Positions 8,057 to 14,987 of a stretch of 54,646 nucleotides of DNA are shown here, in pieces. Within the stretch, counting starts at the first letter, position 1. Every line of letters starts with the position of its first letter. The DNA is from a virus: IMG/VR virus record IMGVR_UViG_3300042312_000318, positions 1 through 54,646 of that record; one strand, 5' to 3'. The notes below the pieces were generated by a model, which did not search any database, was not told the origin of the DNA, and saw only the letters and a list, made by a program, of their open reading frames with translations. A program made the translations under genes and the position numbers.

Positions 8057-8350
8057 ATGCCCCCGAAGATGCACATTCCCGCCGACGATAAACGCAGTCG
8101 GCTGATCCGCGCCGCGATCACGGCCATGGGCGGGATCACGAATGCGGCCAAGGCCCTCGGCTATAATACCGGCGAGCGCGTCCGGCACTTTTACGCCCCT
8201 GGTCTCCCGGTTCCCGCCGAGAAATGCCGCGACTTTGTCCGATTGTCGCACGGCATCGTCGATCTGCGCACCATCCGCCCGGACCTCTACGGCGACCTGA
8301 CGGCTCAGGAGCTGGGCTACGAAGTGCGCGCCGATCAGAGCGCGGCATGA
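8057..8350 (+). CDS. Cro-like transcriptional regulator
   Basis: 97 residues, beginning seven bases after a short operator dyad. The HTH is MGGITNAAKALGYNTGERV with the Cro/YdaS-type ending VPAEKCRDFVRLSHG and DLRTIRPDLYGDL. It is the first gene of the rightward early operon and divergent from the repressor. It probably represses the repressor promoter and commits to lytic growth. Confidence 0.82.
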   Translation: MPPKMHIPADDKRSRLIRAAITAMGGITNAAKALGYNTGERVRHFYAPGLPVPAEKCRDFVRLSHGIVDLRTIRPDLYGDLTAQELGYEVRADQSAA

Positions 8351-8378
8351 TCGGGATACGCAAGCCCGGGAGGGCTCG

Positions 8379-9149
8379 ATGGGTCGGTTCTCAATAATCC
8401 CAGCATCAGCCGTCACCGACGAGCGTCTGAGCCTGCGCGACCTTTCGGTGCTGGCCGCGATAGGCCTGCACACTGACCGCGACGGATGGTGCTATCCGAC
8501 GCTCGGGCGCATCGGCGAGTTGCTGGGCGTCACGAGGCAGGCGGTGCAGAAGTCGATGCGCGTGCTCTGCGACTGCGGCTACATCGAGACGCGCGAGCGT
8601 CGCCGAGATGACGGCGGGCAGGCATCGAACCGCATGCGCGTGCTGTACGACACGGAGCATCCCGCGTCCGTGCTGCGCGCTATCGCATCGCCCACCCCTG
8701 CAACTCCTGAGGTTGCACCCCCTGCAACTCCTGAGGTTGCACCCCCTGCAACTCCTGAGGTTGCACATAACGTCCCATCTAACGATATCAACCCTAAGGG
8801 GTTGAACAAGGGCGCGCGCGCAACGTCTGCGCAGATGTTTGAACTGCCCGAATGGGTGCCCGCCGACCTGTGGGCATCATGGCTCGACGTGCGGAAAAAG
8901 ATACGCGCACCGAACACGCAGGACGCTATGCGTTTCAACGTGCGCGCGCTTGAGAAGTTGCGCGCCAATGGACAAGACCCGGCCGCCGTGCTTGAGCAGT
9001 CAATCGCACGCGGCTGGCGCGGCCTATTCCCCGTGAAACCTGAGACCCCTTCACATGAAACAAATCACCCCTCGGGCCGCCGCGAGAGCGTTGCGGAACG
9101 CGCGGAGCGAATCAACCGTGAGCACGACGCCCGCGAAGGCCTCTTCTGA
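8379..9149 (+). CDS. Replication initiator, lambda O-like, winged-helix N-terminus
   Basis: 256 residues with GGGAGGG before the ATG. The N-terminal 80 residues form a winged-helix (LSLRDLSVLAAIGLHTD, then RIGELLGVTRQAVQKSMRVL) like phage O and DnaD-type initiators. A linker with three PATPEVAP repeats follows, encoded by the iterons at 8699-8765. The C-terminal half (EWVPADLWASWLDVRKK) would contact the helicase loader encoded next. The organisation parallels lambda O, where the origin also lies inside the gene. It overlaps the P-like gene. Confidence 0.78.
   Translation: MGRFSIIPASAVTDERLSLRDLSVLAAIGLHTDRDGWCYPTLGRIGELLGVTRQAVQKSMRVLCDCGYIETRERRRDDGGQASNRMRVLYDTEHPASVLRAIASPTPATPEVAPPATPEVAPPATPEVAHNVPSNDINPKGLNKGARATSAQMFELPEWVPADLWASWLDVRKKIRAPNTQDAMRFNVRALEKLRANGQDPAAVLEQSIARGWRGLFPVKPETPSHETNHPSGRRESVAERAERINREHDAREGLF
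8699..8765 (+). repeat. Putative replication origin: three 24-bp iterons
   Basis: The 19-base dyad TGCAACTCCTGAGGTTGCA occurs at 8699, 8723 and 8747, an exact 24-base period with CCCCC between copies. Each copy is an inverted repeat (TGCAAC / GGTTGCA). The run lies in the linker of the O-like gene and adds 8 residues per copy in frame. Iterons inside the initiator gene are how lambda-type origins are built, so the initiator probably binds here. Confidence 0.75.
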
Positions 9150-9765
9150 GCCGCCAGCGCCGCCGGTGTGGTTGCGCCGGCTGTGGGAGCGGATGATCTC
9201 GGCATACCCCCATCGTTGGGCTCCGACGATGGGCGAGAGCCCGCAGCATCCCGCAACGCTGCCCGACGGCCGGCCCCACCCGAAGGCCGGCCAGCTCACC
9301 GTTGCCGGCGACACCTGGGCGCGCGGCTTGGCCGGCTTCACCGGCGAGCAGATGGCGCGCGGTTTGGAGGGCTGTATCAACTCCGGCAAGGAATGGCCGC
9401 CGTCGCTCACCGAGTTCAAGATGCGAGCGCTCGGCATCCCATCCTTCTCCGAGGTCGCCGCAGACTCCGCGCGCGAGAACGCGCGACGCATGCCCTTCAC
9501 GATCGCCGTATTCCAGCGCATGGACCCCTGGAGCTATCGGCACGCGCCCGAGACGGGCGCCGAGAAGCTGCTGCGTCGCGCCTACGACGACACCGTCGAG
9601 GCGGTCATGAACGGAGCGTCGCTGCCCGATCCGTTGCCCGAGATCACACATCAGCCGGCGGCACCGAAGGCCCGCACCCCCGAAGTCGCCCGCGCCGCGA
9701 TCGACGAGATCCTGACGATGCTAAAGCCCGCCGCGGACGCAGAGCCGGAGACACCGAATGGCTGA
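9118..9765 (+). CDS. Replication protein P-like helicase loader
   Basis: 215 residues from GTG 9118 (GGAG about ten bases upstream); an ATG at 9055 in the same frame is possible but overlaps O by 95 bases. The region LWERMISAYPHRW, GLAGFTGEQMARGLEGC and WPPSLTEFKMRALG matches the lambda P family pattern, in which the protein recruits the host DnaB helicase to the initiator complex. The C-terminal helix carries Glu and Ala. Its position right after the O-like gene supports the call. Confidence 0.8.
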   Translation: MSTTPAKASSEPPAPPVWLRRLWERMISAYPHRWAPTMGESPQHPATLPDGRPHPKAGQLTVAGDTWARGLAGFTGEQMARGLEGCINSGKEWPPSLTEFKMRALGIPSFSEVAADSARENARRMPFTIAVFQRMDPWSYRHAPETGAEKLLRRAYDDTVEAVMNGASLPDPLPEITHQPAAPKARTPEVARAAIDEILTMLKPAADAEPETPNG

Positions 9766-9829
9766 CCTTCTTCTGATTCTTGCGCTGATCGCGCTAATCC
9801 TGGGGACGTATCCCTGGGGCCGACGTTGA
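9758..9829 (+). CDS. 23-residue membrane microprotein (candidate)
   Basis: The ATG at 9758 overlaps the end of the P-like gene and the TGA overlaps the TTG start of rusA, so its position is that of a coupled gene. The product is essentially one transmembrane helix (ADLLLILALIALILGTYP) followed by WGRR. Its size and composition resemble very small phage membrane proteins. No family can be assigned at this length. Confidence 0.5.
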   Translation: MADLLLILALIALILGTYPWGRR

Positions 9830-10302
9830 ACGCGGTGACCTTCATCGTGCCCTTTACCCCGGTCGCGTGGCAACGAGCGGGCGTGACGTGGACGAACCAA
9901 GGCACGAAGCACTTCACGAGGCCGGAGACGCGCGCCTGGAAGCAGACAGTCGCAACCTATGCGCGATCCGCGATGCGCGGAGCGGTGCCGCTGAACGGCC
10001 CGCTCAAGCTTGAGCTCGCGTTCCTCCTGCCTATCCCTCCCAGCTGGCCGAACTGGAAACGCGAAGCCGCCGAGCGCGGCCAGATTGCGCCAACCGTCAA
10101 GCCGGATTTAGACAATCTTGAAAAGGCGGTCAAAGACGCGATGAACAAGATCGTGTGGATCGACGACGCGCAGGTCATCCGGTGCGAGAAGGAAAAGGCT
10201 TTCAGCGCGCGGCCCCGCGTCGTCATCACCATCACCACTCTACCCCTGCTGCCGGCCCAGGTCTCGCGCCGGCCCACGTCTGGAGAATGCAATGCGCAAT
10301 GA
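9826..10302 (+). CDS. rusA: RusA-family Holliday junction resolvase
   Basis: 158 residues. TTG 9826 overlaps the previous stop (TTGA) with GGGG upstream; GTG 9835 is an alternative. The signature KPDLDNLEKAVKDAMN with VWIDDAQVI contains the catalytic aspartates of RusA. The basic N-terminus VPFTPVAWQRAG is also typical. It cleaves four-way junctions formed during phage replication and recombination, complementing the recT/exonuclease operon. Confidence 0.93.
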   Translation: MNAVTFIVPFTPVAWQRAGVTWTNQGTKHFTRPETRAWKQTVATYARSAMRGAVPLNGPLKLELAFLLPIPPSWPNWKREAAERGQIAPTVKPDLDNLEKAVKDAMNKIVWIDDAQVIRCEKEKAFSARPRVVITITTLPLLPAQVSRRPTSGECNAQ

Positions 10303-10573
10303 AATCAAAATCACCTATGCTCCATTTGGGGCTAAAGCGGCATGCGTGGTGATAGCCAATCTATCCCACCAAATCCAAAGAACGCAAAGAAGGCTCCGAA
10401 AGTCAATCGAATCCACGAACGCAATGCGGCACGCTCTGGGCGCCGAGTGCATGGCGCGCAGGCTGCGGAACATGGGAGACATCCGTGCGGCTGAGGTCTG
10501 GGAACACCACGCCGCGCGATGCCGCCGCGTCGGCGCCCGCATCGACTTCGGGGGCGCGCCATGCACGCCGTAA
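10292..10573 (+). CDS. Hypothetical protein, 93 aa
   Basis: It starts inside the end of rusA (GGAG upstream of the ATG) and overlaps the next gene by 13 bases. The product is basic and helical, rich in Arg, Ala and His (IQRTQRRLRKSIES, ARRLRNMGDIRAAEVWEHHA). No membrane segment or recognised domain. Its place in the rightward early operon suggests a replication-phase accessory role. Confidence 0.7.
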   Translation: MRNEIKITYAPFGAKAACVVIANLSHQIQRTQRRLRKSIESTNAMRHALGAECMARRLRNMGDIRAAEVWEHHAARCRRVGARIDFGGAPCTP

Positions 10574-10860
10574 GCGAATTCGAACCGCGCACTCATGCGC
10601 GCGCCACCGACCCCGAAACCAGCCACGCAGCCGCGACGAGCGTCGCAGAATTCGCCGGCTCTCATTGCGACCGGATCATCGCGTGCCTGAAACTCTACGG
10701 GCCGCTGACCAAGGACGAGATCGCGACGCGCACCGGGCTGACCTCGGTGCAGGTTGACCGGCGCCTACCCGACCTGGAGCGTCAGGGTTTGGCCGAACCC
10801 ACCGGAGGCACCCGGCCATCGCACGCCGGCCGCGCCGAACGCATCTGGAGATCGGTATGA
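10561..10860 (+). CDS. Winged-helix DNA-binding protein
   Basis: 99 residues from ATG 10561. The opening ATDPETSHAAA is common in a family of small phage HTH proteins. The winged helix is LKLYGPLTKDEIATRTGLTSVQVDRRLPDLERQGL with a basic tail. It probably binds DNA in the early operon; the target is unknown. It overlaps both neighbours by a few bases. Confidence 0.75.
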   Translation: MHAVSEFEPRTHARATDPETSHAAATSVAEFAGSHCDRIIACLKLYGPLTKDEIATRTGLTSVQVDRRLPDLERQGLAEPTGGTRPSHAGRAERIWRSV

Positions 10861-10964
10861 CCGAAGCCCCACCGCCCGAGGTATCGAAGACGGCCGCTGC
10901 ACTTATCGATTATCTGCAGTGGCGCGATGCCGAAGGCCTCAATGGTGAGGCGTCAAAACCGTGA
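10857..10964 (+). CDS. 35-residue hypothetical protein
   Basis: The ATG overlaps the preceding stop (ATGA) and the stop overlaps the next GTG (GTGA), a coupling that supports translation. The product begins with a Pro-rich acidic stretch, then an amphipathic helix (TAAALIDYLQWRDAEGL). Function unknown. Confidence 0.6.
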   Translation: MTEAPPPEVSKTAAALIDYLQWRDAEGLNGEASKP

Positions 10965-11329
10965 GCGCGAGCGAGATCGATCAAGTCATCGCCGTTATCG
11001 GCATGCCGGCTCTGATCGGCCTAACGCGGGTCTACGGTGGGGACATGCTCCGGGTGCCGGTGTCGGTTCGCGATGAGCATCCGCTGTGCGTGGCGATCGG
11101 CGTCGATGCCGCGCGCAAGCTGTGCGAGGCCTTCCCCGACGTGGAGATCTACGTTCCCGCCGAGCGCACCGCGCTGATTCGTGCACGCAATGACGCCATC
11201 GTTACCGCGTACCTCGCCCGCGAAGCAATCAGTAAGATCGCGCGCGAAAACCGGATAAGCCCGCGGATGGTGCGAAAAATCCTCGGCGCTGCAGGGGTTC
11301 AGGGGCGCGCGGCAATGGTCCCACCGTGA
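10961..11329 (+). CDS. Mor-like transcription activator (late-gene switch)
   Basis: 122 residues from GTG 10961. The arrangement VYGGDMLRVPV, then VEIYVPAERTALIRARNDAIVTAYL, then the HTH ISKIARENRISPRMVRKIL, follows the Mu Mor/C family (a YGG..Y.PK region, an RN.AI helix and a C-terminal HTH). Such proteins activate the middle or late promoters of Mu-like phages. It is the last gene before the lysis and structural region, where a Q-like late activator would be expected. Confidence 0.75.
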   Translation: MSASEIDQVIAVIGMPALIGLTRVYGGDMLRVPVSVRDEHPLCVAIGVDAARKLCEAFPDVEIYVPAERTALIRARNDAIVTAYLAREAISKIARENRISPRMVRKILGAAGVQGRAAMVPP

Positions 11330-11347
11330 CCGGGACCAGTTCTTACG

Positions 11348-11360
11348 CTACCTTCCGTAG
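11348..11360 (+). promoter_or_regulatory. Degenerate operator-like dyad before the late region
   Basis: CTACCTTCCGTAG differs from the operator CTACCATCGGTAG at two positions and is flanked by G...C, giving GCTAC/GTAGC arms. It lies 19 bases before the first lysis gene and just after the Mor-like gene. No clear -10/-35 is visible, which suits an activator-dependent late promoter. It could be a weak repressor site or the target of the Mor-like protein. Confidence 0.45.
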
Positions 11361-11379
11361 CACTCCAGAGGACGTTGAC

Positions 11380-12363
11380 ATGCGCGACAAGCTGACCGCT
11401 GCAACCCGCTGGCTACGCACCCATATCGAACTGACCGCCATCCTGCCGCTATTGCTTGCGGGAATGGCGGGCGCATGGTTCGTGACCTGGGCGCGCGGCC
11501 TTCCCGTCATCGAGATCGGCCCGATCCTGGTCGATTACCTCGTCGGCTTGGTGCCGACTGCCCTGCTCGGCTACCTCGCGTGGCGATGGAAAGCCGAGTA
11601 CTGGCACGACCTGAGCGCCGACGAAGAGCGCGAACTGCACTCGGCCGCGCGCGACGGCAACCGCAGCGCGCTGTGGCTGATCGTCAAGGACCGGCTCGAA
11701 TGGATCACGATCTTCGTGCTGCTGCTGATCGCCTTCGGCACGTTCTCGGGCGCGGCGAACGCTCAGGACGGCGCGCGCGACCTGATCGTGCGATGGGAGG
11801 TCGGCGGCAAGGGCCGATACGTCGCGGACCTGCAGCGGCCCATCTGGCCGGGCGGCGCCTCGGGCGTCACCTGGGGCATCGGCTACGACGGCGGTCACCA
11901 GCACCCGGACACGATCCGGCGCGACTGGGCCACGCACCCGGCCGCCCCGCGGCTGGCTACGACCGCGGGCTTCACCGGCACCGAGGCGCGCGCCATCCTG
12001 CCCCGCTACCGCGACATCATCGTCAGCTGGGCCGACGCAATCCGCGTGCTGGATTCCAGCAGCATCCCCGTCTACCGAGCCCGCGCGCGACAGGCCTACG
12101 GCCGCGCCTTCGACATGGCGCCGATCGGTGTGCAGGACGCGCTGACCTCCGAGGTCTACAACCGAGGTCCGGGGATGGCGGGCAGCCGGCGCGAAGAGCG
12201 CCGGGTCATCCGGGACGTATGCTTGCCCGCCCGGGATGTCGAGTGCGTTGCTCGGCAGCTGGAGCGCAGCTGCCGGGTTTGGGCCGGTACGCCCAATGGC
12301 CGCGGCCTATGTGGGCGCCGGCAGGACGAGGCGCGCGTCGCCCGAGCGGGAGGTGTTGCTTGA
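11380..12363 (+). CDS. Holin-like membrane domain fused to a muramidase endolysin
   Basis: 327 residues, GAGGA before ATG 11380. Two hydrophobic segments fill residues 17-37 and 47-66 and a third 108-124, ending in a signal-peptidase-like SGAANA|QD near 128. The C-terminal enzyme domain starts DLIVRWEVGG, with candidate catalytic Glu140 and GVTWGIGYDGGH, resembling GH24-type lysozymes. Phage endolysins usually lack the first 80 residues, so this looks like a holin or other membrane protein joined to a secreted endolysin. Cleavage at ANA would release the muramidase into the periplasm. No internal ATG restarts the enzyme. Confidence 0.75.
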   Translation: MRDKLTAATRWLRTHIELTAILPLLLAGMAGAWFVTWARGLPVIEIGPILVDYLVGLVPTALLGYLAWRWKAEYWHDLSADEERELHSAARDGNRSALWLIVKDRLEWITIFVLLLIAFGTFSGAANAQDGARDLIVRWEVGGKGRYVADLQRPIWPGGASGVTWGIGYDGGHQHPDTIRRDWATHPAAPRLATTAGFTGTEARAILPRYRDIIVSWADAIRVLDSSSIPVYRARARQAYGRAFDMAPIGVQDALTSEVYNRGPGMAGSRREERRVIRDVCLPARDVECVARQLERSCRVWAGTPNGRGLCGRRQDEARVARAGGVA

Positions 12364-12644
12364 ACTCCAACGAGATTAAGCCCCGCGACCGCTTTTACAT
12401 CACACGCGATCGGGCGATTGCTCTCGGCTTCACCCATGAGGGCAGCCTGTACGGCGCGCCGTCGTGGATGATCCCAGAGGGCGACGATGCCGGCGTCGGC
12501 GTGCCGAAGTTTGTCCCGATGTTGGCCTGGGTCTTCCTGTGCGAGGCCGTCGCCGATTTGTTCACTTGGTTCATGACCGAAGACCAAGTGCTTAAGCTGC
12601 CGATCCATGTGCGCGGACGCATCGACGGAGCCATTCAGGCATGA
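12360..12644 (+). CDS. Hypothetical protein in lysis region, 94 aa
   Basis: TTG 12360 overlaps the endolysin stop (TTGA) with a strong GGGAGG five bases upstream. The N-terminus is polar, followed by one hydrophobic stretch (FVPMLAWVFLCEAVADLFTWFM, about residues 58-79) and a short basic tail. A lysis role such as holin or antiholin is possible from position, but the single weak membrane segment gives no proof. Confidence 0.68.
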   Translation: MNSNEIKPRDRFYITRDRAIALGFTHEGSLYGAPSWMIPEGDDAGVGVPKFVPMLAWVFLCEAVADLFTWFMTEDQVLKLPIHVRGRIDGAIQA

Positions 12645-13075
12645 TCATCCCCGCCCTCGCCACCCTCACCACCGGCCAGCGCATCGCCGGCGCCGCCCTG
12701 GGCATCGCTCTGTGGCTGCTGCCCGCCCTCGGCGTTTGGCTCTACATGGCCGCCAAGGCCGACGCGGCCGAGGAACTCGGCAAGGCCACGGCGCAGGCCG
12801 AGTGCGCCGAGCGCCAGACCGAGGCGCTGGCCACCGCGATCAAAGAGGCCCGAGAGGAATGGGTGAAGACCCAGAAGGGCATCGACGATCGCGCCGAGCG
12901 CGATGCGCGCGAGATCGCTCGCTTCCTCGCCGACGCCCGCCGTTCCGCCGCCAGAATCTCTAAGGACATGCAGGCCCATGCACAAGCGAATCCCCTATCT
13001 CCTGGCTGCCGCGCTGACCCTGAGCGTGTCCGCATGTGGAACCAATCCCGTCGTGGTGACCCCCCCGAAGGCTGA
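12641..13075 (+). CDS. Inner-membrane spanin (Rz-like)
   Basis: 144 residues; ATGA overlap upstream. One N-terminal transmembrane helix (AGAALGIALWLLPALGVWLYM) is followed by a long coiled-coil periplasmic domain rich in Ala, Glu, Lys and Arg. This is the Rz layout, with a predicted N-in topology. The outer-membrane partner is encoded in another frame inside its 3' end. Together they fuse the inner and outer membranes at the end of lysis. Confidence 0.85.
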   Translation: MIIPALATLTTGQRIAGAALGIALWLLPALGVWLYMAAKADAAEELGKATAQAECAERQTEALATAIKEAREEWVKTQKGIDDRAERDAREIARFLADARRSAARISKDMQAHAQANPLSPGCRADPERVRMWNQSRRGDPPEG

Positions 13076-13295
13076 GCCGCTCGACCTGCGATGCGACGCG
13101 GATCAAGCCGCCATGTGCTCCGGCGACTGTGCCGAGCTGCCCATATGGCAGCCCGACGCAGACGGAACGGGCAATTTCGACAGCCTCCTGCAGCTTGGGC
13201 CGCAGGATCGCGTCGTGACCGCCGACTGCCGCGCGAAGCTCCGAGCGTGCCAGGCGTGCCTAGATCGCGGCCGCAAGGCGGGGGTGATCCGGTGA
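12978..13295 (+). CDS. Outer-membrane spanin lipoprotein (Rz1-like)
   Basis: 105 residues, starting within the Rz-like gene in a different frame, the classical Rz/Rz1 overlap. The N-terminal signal KRIPYLLAAALTLSVSACG ends in a lipobox with Cys20 as the lipidated residue. A PxxPP-type stretch (VVVTPPKAEP) follows. The C-terminal half has several Cys residues (LRCDAD, MCSGDCAEL, CRACQAC-like) and is longer than most Rz1 proteins. Confidence 0.85.
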   Translation: MHKRIPYLLAAALTLSVSACGTNPVVVTPPKAEPLDLRCDADQAAMCSGDCAELPIWQPDADGTGNFDSLLQLGPQDRVVTADCRAKLRACQACLDRGRKAGVIR

Positions 13296-13669
13296 CCGAC
13301 AGCGTCCTGCATCATCGCGTGGACCACCTTGAGCGGTCGCATCAATCAATCGCGAAGAGCTTGGAGGCCCTCGTCCGCCTTGAACAGCACCATGCAGACA
13401 CCCGCTCGGGGCTTGAGCGCGCATGGAAGGCCATCGAGACCTACCGCGAGCGCATGGGCGAGATCGAGGACCGCATCCCGAAAAAACTCGACGACCGCCT
13501 GCAGGCCATTGAGCGCGAGATGCCCAGCCTCAAGGAGACATCCCGCTGGGTCAAGCTCGGCGTGCTGGCCGTGGTCAGCATGGCCGGGACTCTCGTCTGG
13601 TCAACGATCACAGAGCAAAAGGAAGCGGCGCCCCAGTCCGTGCAGGCTGCGCCCGCCCCCAAACAGTGA
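13292..13669 (+). CDS. Coiled-coil protein with C-terminal membrane anchor
   Basis: 125 residues from GTG 13292 (GTGA overlap). A charged coiled coil (HHRVDHLERSHQSIAKSLEA, ERMGEIEDRIPKKLDDRL) precedes one transmembrane helix (WVKLGVLAVVSMAGTLVW, about residues 87-104) and a short Pro/Ala/Gln tail. This architecture recalls XhlA-type hemolysin/holin helpers. Given its place after the spanins it may assist lysis; that is inference. Confidence 0.7.
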   Translation: MTDSVLHHRVDHLERSHQSIAKSLEALVRLEQHHADTRSGLERAWKAIETYRERMGEIEDRIPKKLDDRLQAIEREMPSLKETSRWVKLGVLAVVSMAGTLVWSTITEQKEAAPQSVQAAPAPKQ

Positions 13670-14154
13670 GCTGGCGCAACCGCATCGTAGGTGAGGCCGT
13701 CGTCGATCCAGGCGAGCTCGCAGACAACCCGGCAAACTTCCGCCGGCACGATGAGTACCAGCAGGCGGCCATGGACGGTAGCCTGACCGAGTTGGGATGG
13801 ATCCAGCGCGTCATCGTCAACCGCAACACCGGGCGCATCATTGACGGCCACCTGCGCGCGCAACTGGCGCGCGATGCCGGCGAGTTGGTGCCGGTCGTCT
13901 ACGTGGACCTGACCGAGAGCGAGGAACGCCTTGCGCTCGCCAGCATTGACCCGATCGCCGCCATGGCCGAGACCGACCAAGCCGCGCTCGACGAGTTGCT
14001 CGGCGGTATCGAAGTAGATCACGCCGGCCTTGCGATGCTGTTCGACAGCCTGCGTACCGCGGAGCCGCCGCAGAATCCCGGCGGCGAGGGCGACCAGGGC
14101 CGCCTTGACCGCAAGACGATGCACACCTGCCCAAACTGCGGGCATGAGTTCTGA
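13666..14154 (+). CDS. ParB-like nuclease-domain protein with zinc ribbon
   Basis: 162 residues; GTG start overlapping upstream stop. The ParB N-terminal fold is seen in DPGELADNPANFRRH, GSLTELGWIQRVIVN, GRIIDGHLRAQLA and VPVVYVDLTESEERLALA. The C-terminus ends in a CPNCGHEF zinc ribbon. In phages such proteins commonly sit just upstream of terminase or modification genes. No ParA partner is present, so plasmid partition is unlikely. A DNA nicking or packaging-linked role is a guess. Confidence 0.8.
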   Translation: MSWRNRIVGEAVVDPGELADNPANFRRHDEYQQAAMDGSLTELGWIQRVIVNRNTGRIIDGHLRAQLARDAGELVPVVYVDLTESEERLALASIDPIAAMAETDQAALDELLGGIEVDHAGLAMLFDSLRTAEPPQNPGGEGDQGRLDRKTMHTCPNCGHEF

Positions 14155-14395
14155 CCTGCGTATGGACTGGGCGACCCACGCCGCCGCCGTGTACGCATGC
14201 CGACACTGGCACTACTCCGGCTGCATGCCGGCCGGAAAGACGGTTAAGGTCGGCGCATGGGAACTCGGCCGCTTCATCGGATGCGTCATCTTCGGCCGCG
14301 GGGCGAACAACAATTCGACACCGACCCGAACGCTCCACCCATCACAGTTCGCCGCGCTACCCGTGGAAGCCCGCGTAGGCTCCGTGCTACGTTAA
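14144..14395 (+). pseudogene. Truncated Mom-like DNA-modification protein
   Basis: 83 residues, overlapping the ParB-like gene. The segment AVYACRHWHYSGCMPAGK, VKVGAWELGRFIGCVIFG, RGANNN closely matches the N-terminal region I know from Mom-type phage proteins, which in Mu make N6-methylcarbamoyl adenine. Family members run on for about 100 more residues (an EVCELVRVAL-like region and more). Here unrelated sequence (PTRTLHPSQFAALP) follows and the frame stops at 14395. It looks like a 3'-deleted remnant just before terminase. Confidence 0.62.
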
Positions 14396-14459
14396 AGCGG
14401 ACCCCAGGGGCGGCATAAGCCACCCGGGGGCGTGAACACCCCCATGCAGTGAACAGCCC

Positions 14460-14987
14460 ATGCCCGGCGAAAAGCGATCAAAGGCCCAGAAGATCAAGGA
14501 CCGCGAGACTATCTCGCGCCTGCGCCTGCGCGGCCGAACCCTGAGCGAGATAGCGGCCGAAACCGGCCTGAGCGTCATGACGGTGCGCCGGGAGTTGAAA
14601 GCGCTGGTCGGCGAATGGCAGAAAAGCGCGGCCGAGGACATCGCCGCGGTCAAGGCCCGCGAGTTGCGCCGGCTGGACGCAATTGAGGCCGAGACGTGGT
14701 CCGAGTGGGAGCGCTCGAAGAAAGATTACGTTAAGAGGGTCGCCGAGAAGGGCGGCAAGGAAGGCAGCAAGTCCAAGATTGAGACCGGAGGCCAGTGCGG
14801 CGACCCGCGCTACCTGACCGTTTTGGTCAACATCGGCGAGCGCCGGGCGAAGATCCTGGGCATGGACGCGCCGCAAAAGGTCGCCCCGACCGATCCGAGC
14901 GGCGAACGCGAATACTCGTCTTACTCCGACGCCGAGATTGAGGCGCGCATCGCTGAATTGACGGCGAAGTACGGCACGCCGAAGTGA
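14460..14987 (+). CDS. Terminase small subunit
   Basis: 175 residues. An N-terminal HTH (LRLRGRTLSEIAAETGLSVMTVRREL) is followed by a long charged helical region (KARELRRLDAIEAETWSEWERSKK). It directly precedes and overlaps the large subunit (GTGA). It should recognise the packaging site and deliver DNA to the motor. The 64-base gap before it has a GGGGG/CCCCC hairpin (about 14426-14444) but no identified pac or cos site. Confidence 0.82.
   Translation: MPGEKRSKAQKIKDRETISRLRLRGRTLSEIAAETGLSVMTVRRELKALVGEWQKSAAEDIAAVKARELRRLDAIEAETWSEWERSKKDYVKRVAEKGGKEGSKSKIETGGQCGDPRYLTVLVNIGERRAKILGMDAPQKVAPTDPSGEREYSSYSDAEIEARIAELTAKYGTPK

Noticed and set aside
11475-12360. A second plus-strand frame over the endolysin
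   Set aside because: It is an Arg/Pro-rich shadow of GC-rich coding DNA; the endolysin frame has membrane and enzyme motifs. Only its 3' end (12360-12644) is a real gene.
13666-14154. Plasmid-type partition system (ParB)
   Set aside because: No ParA ATPase or parS-like sites beside it; the ParB-like domain with zinc ribbon fits a packaging-region phage protein better.
14396-14459. cos or pac site
   Set aside because: A GGGGG/CCCCC hairpin is present before the terminase genes, but nothing shows it is the cleavage site.
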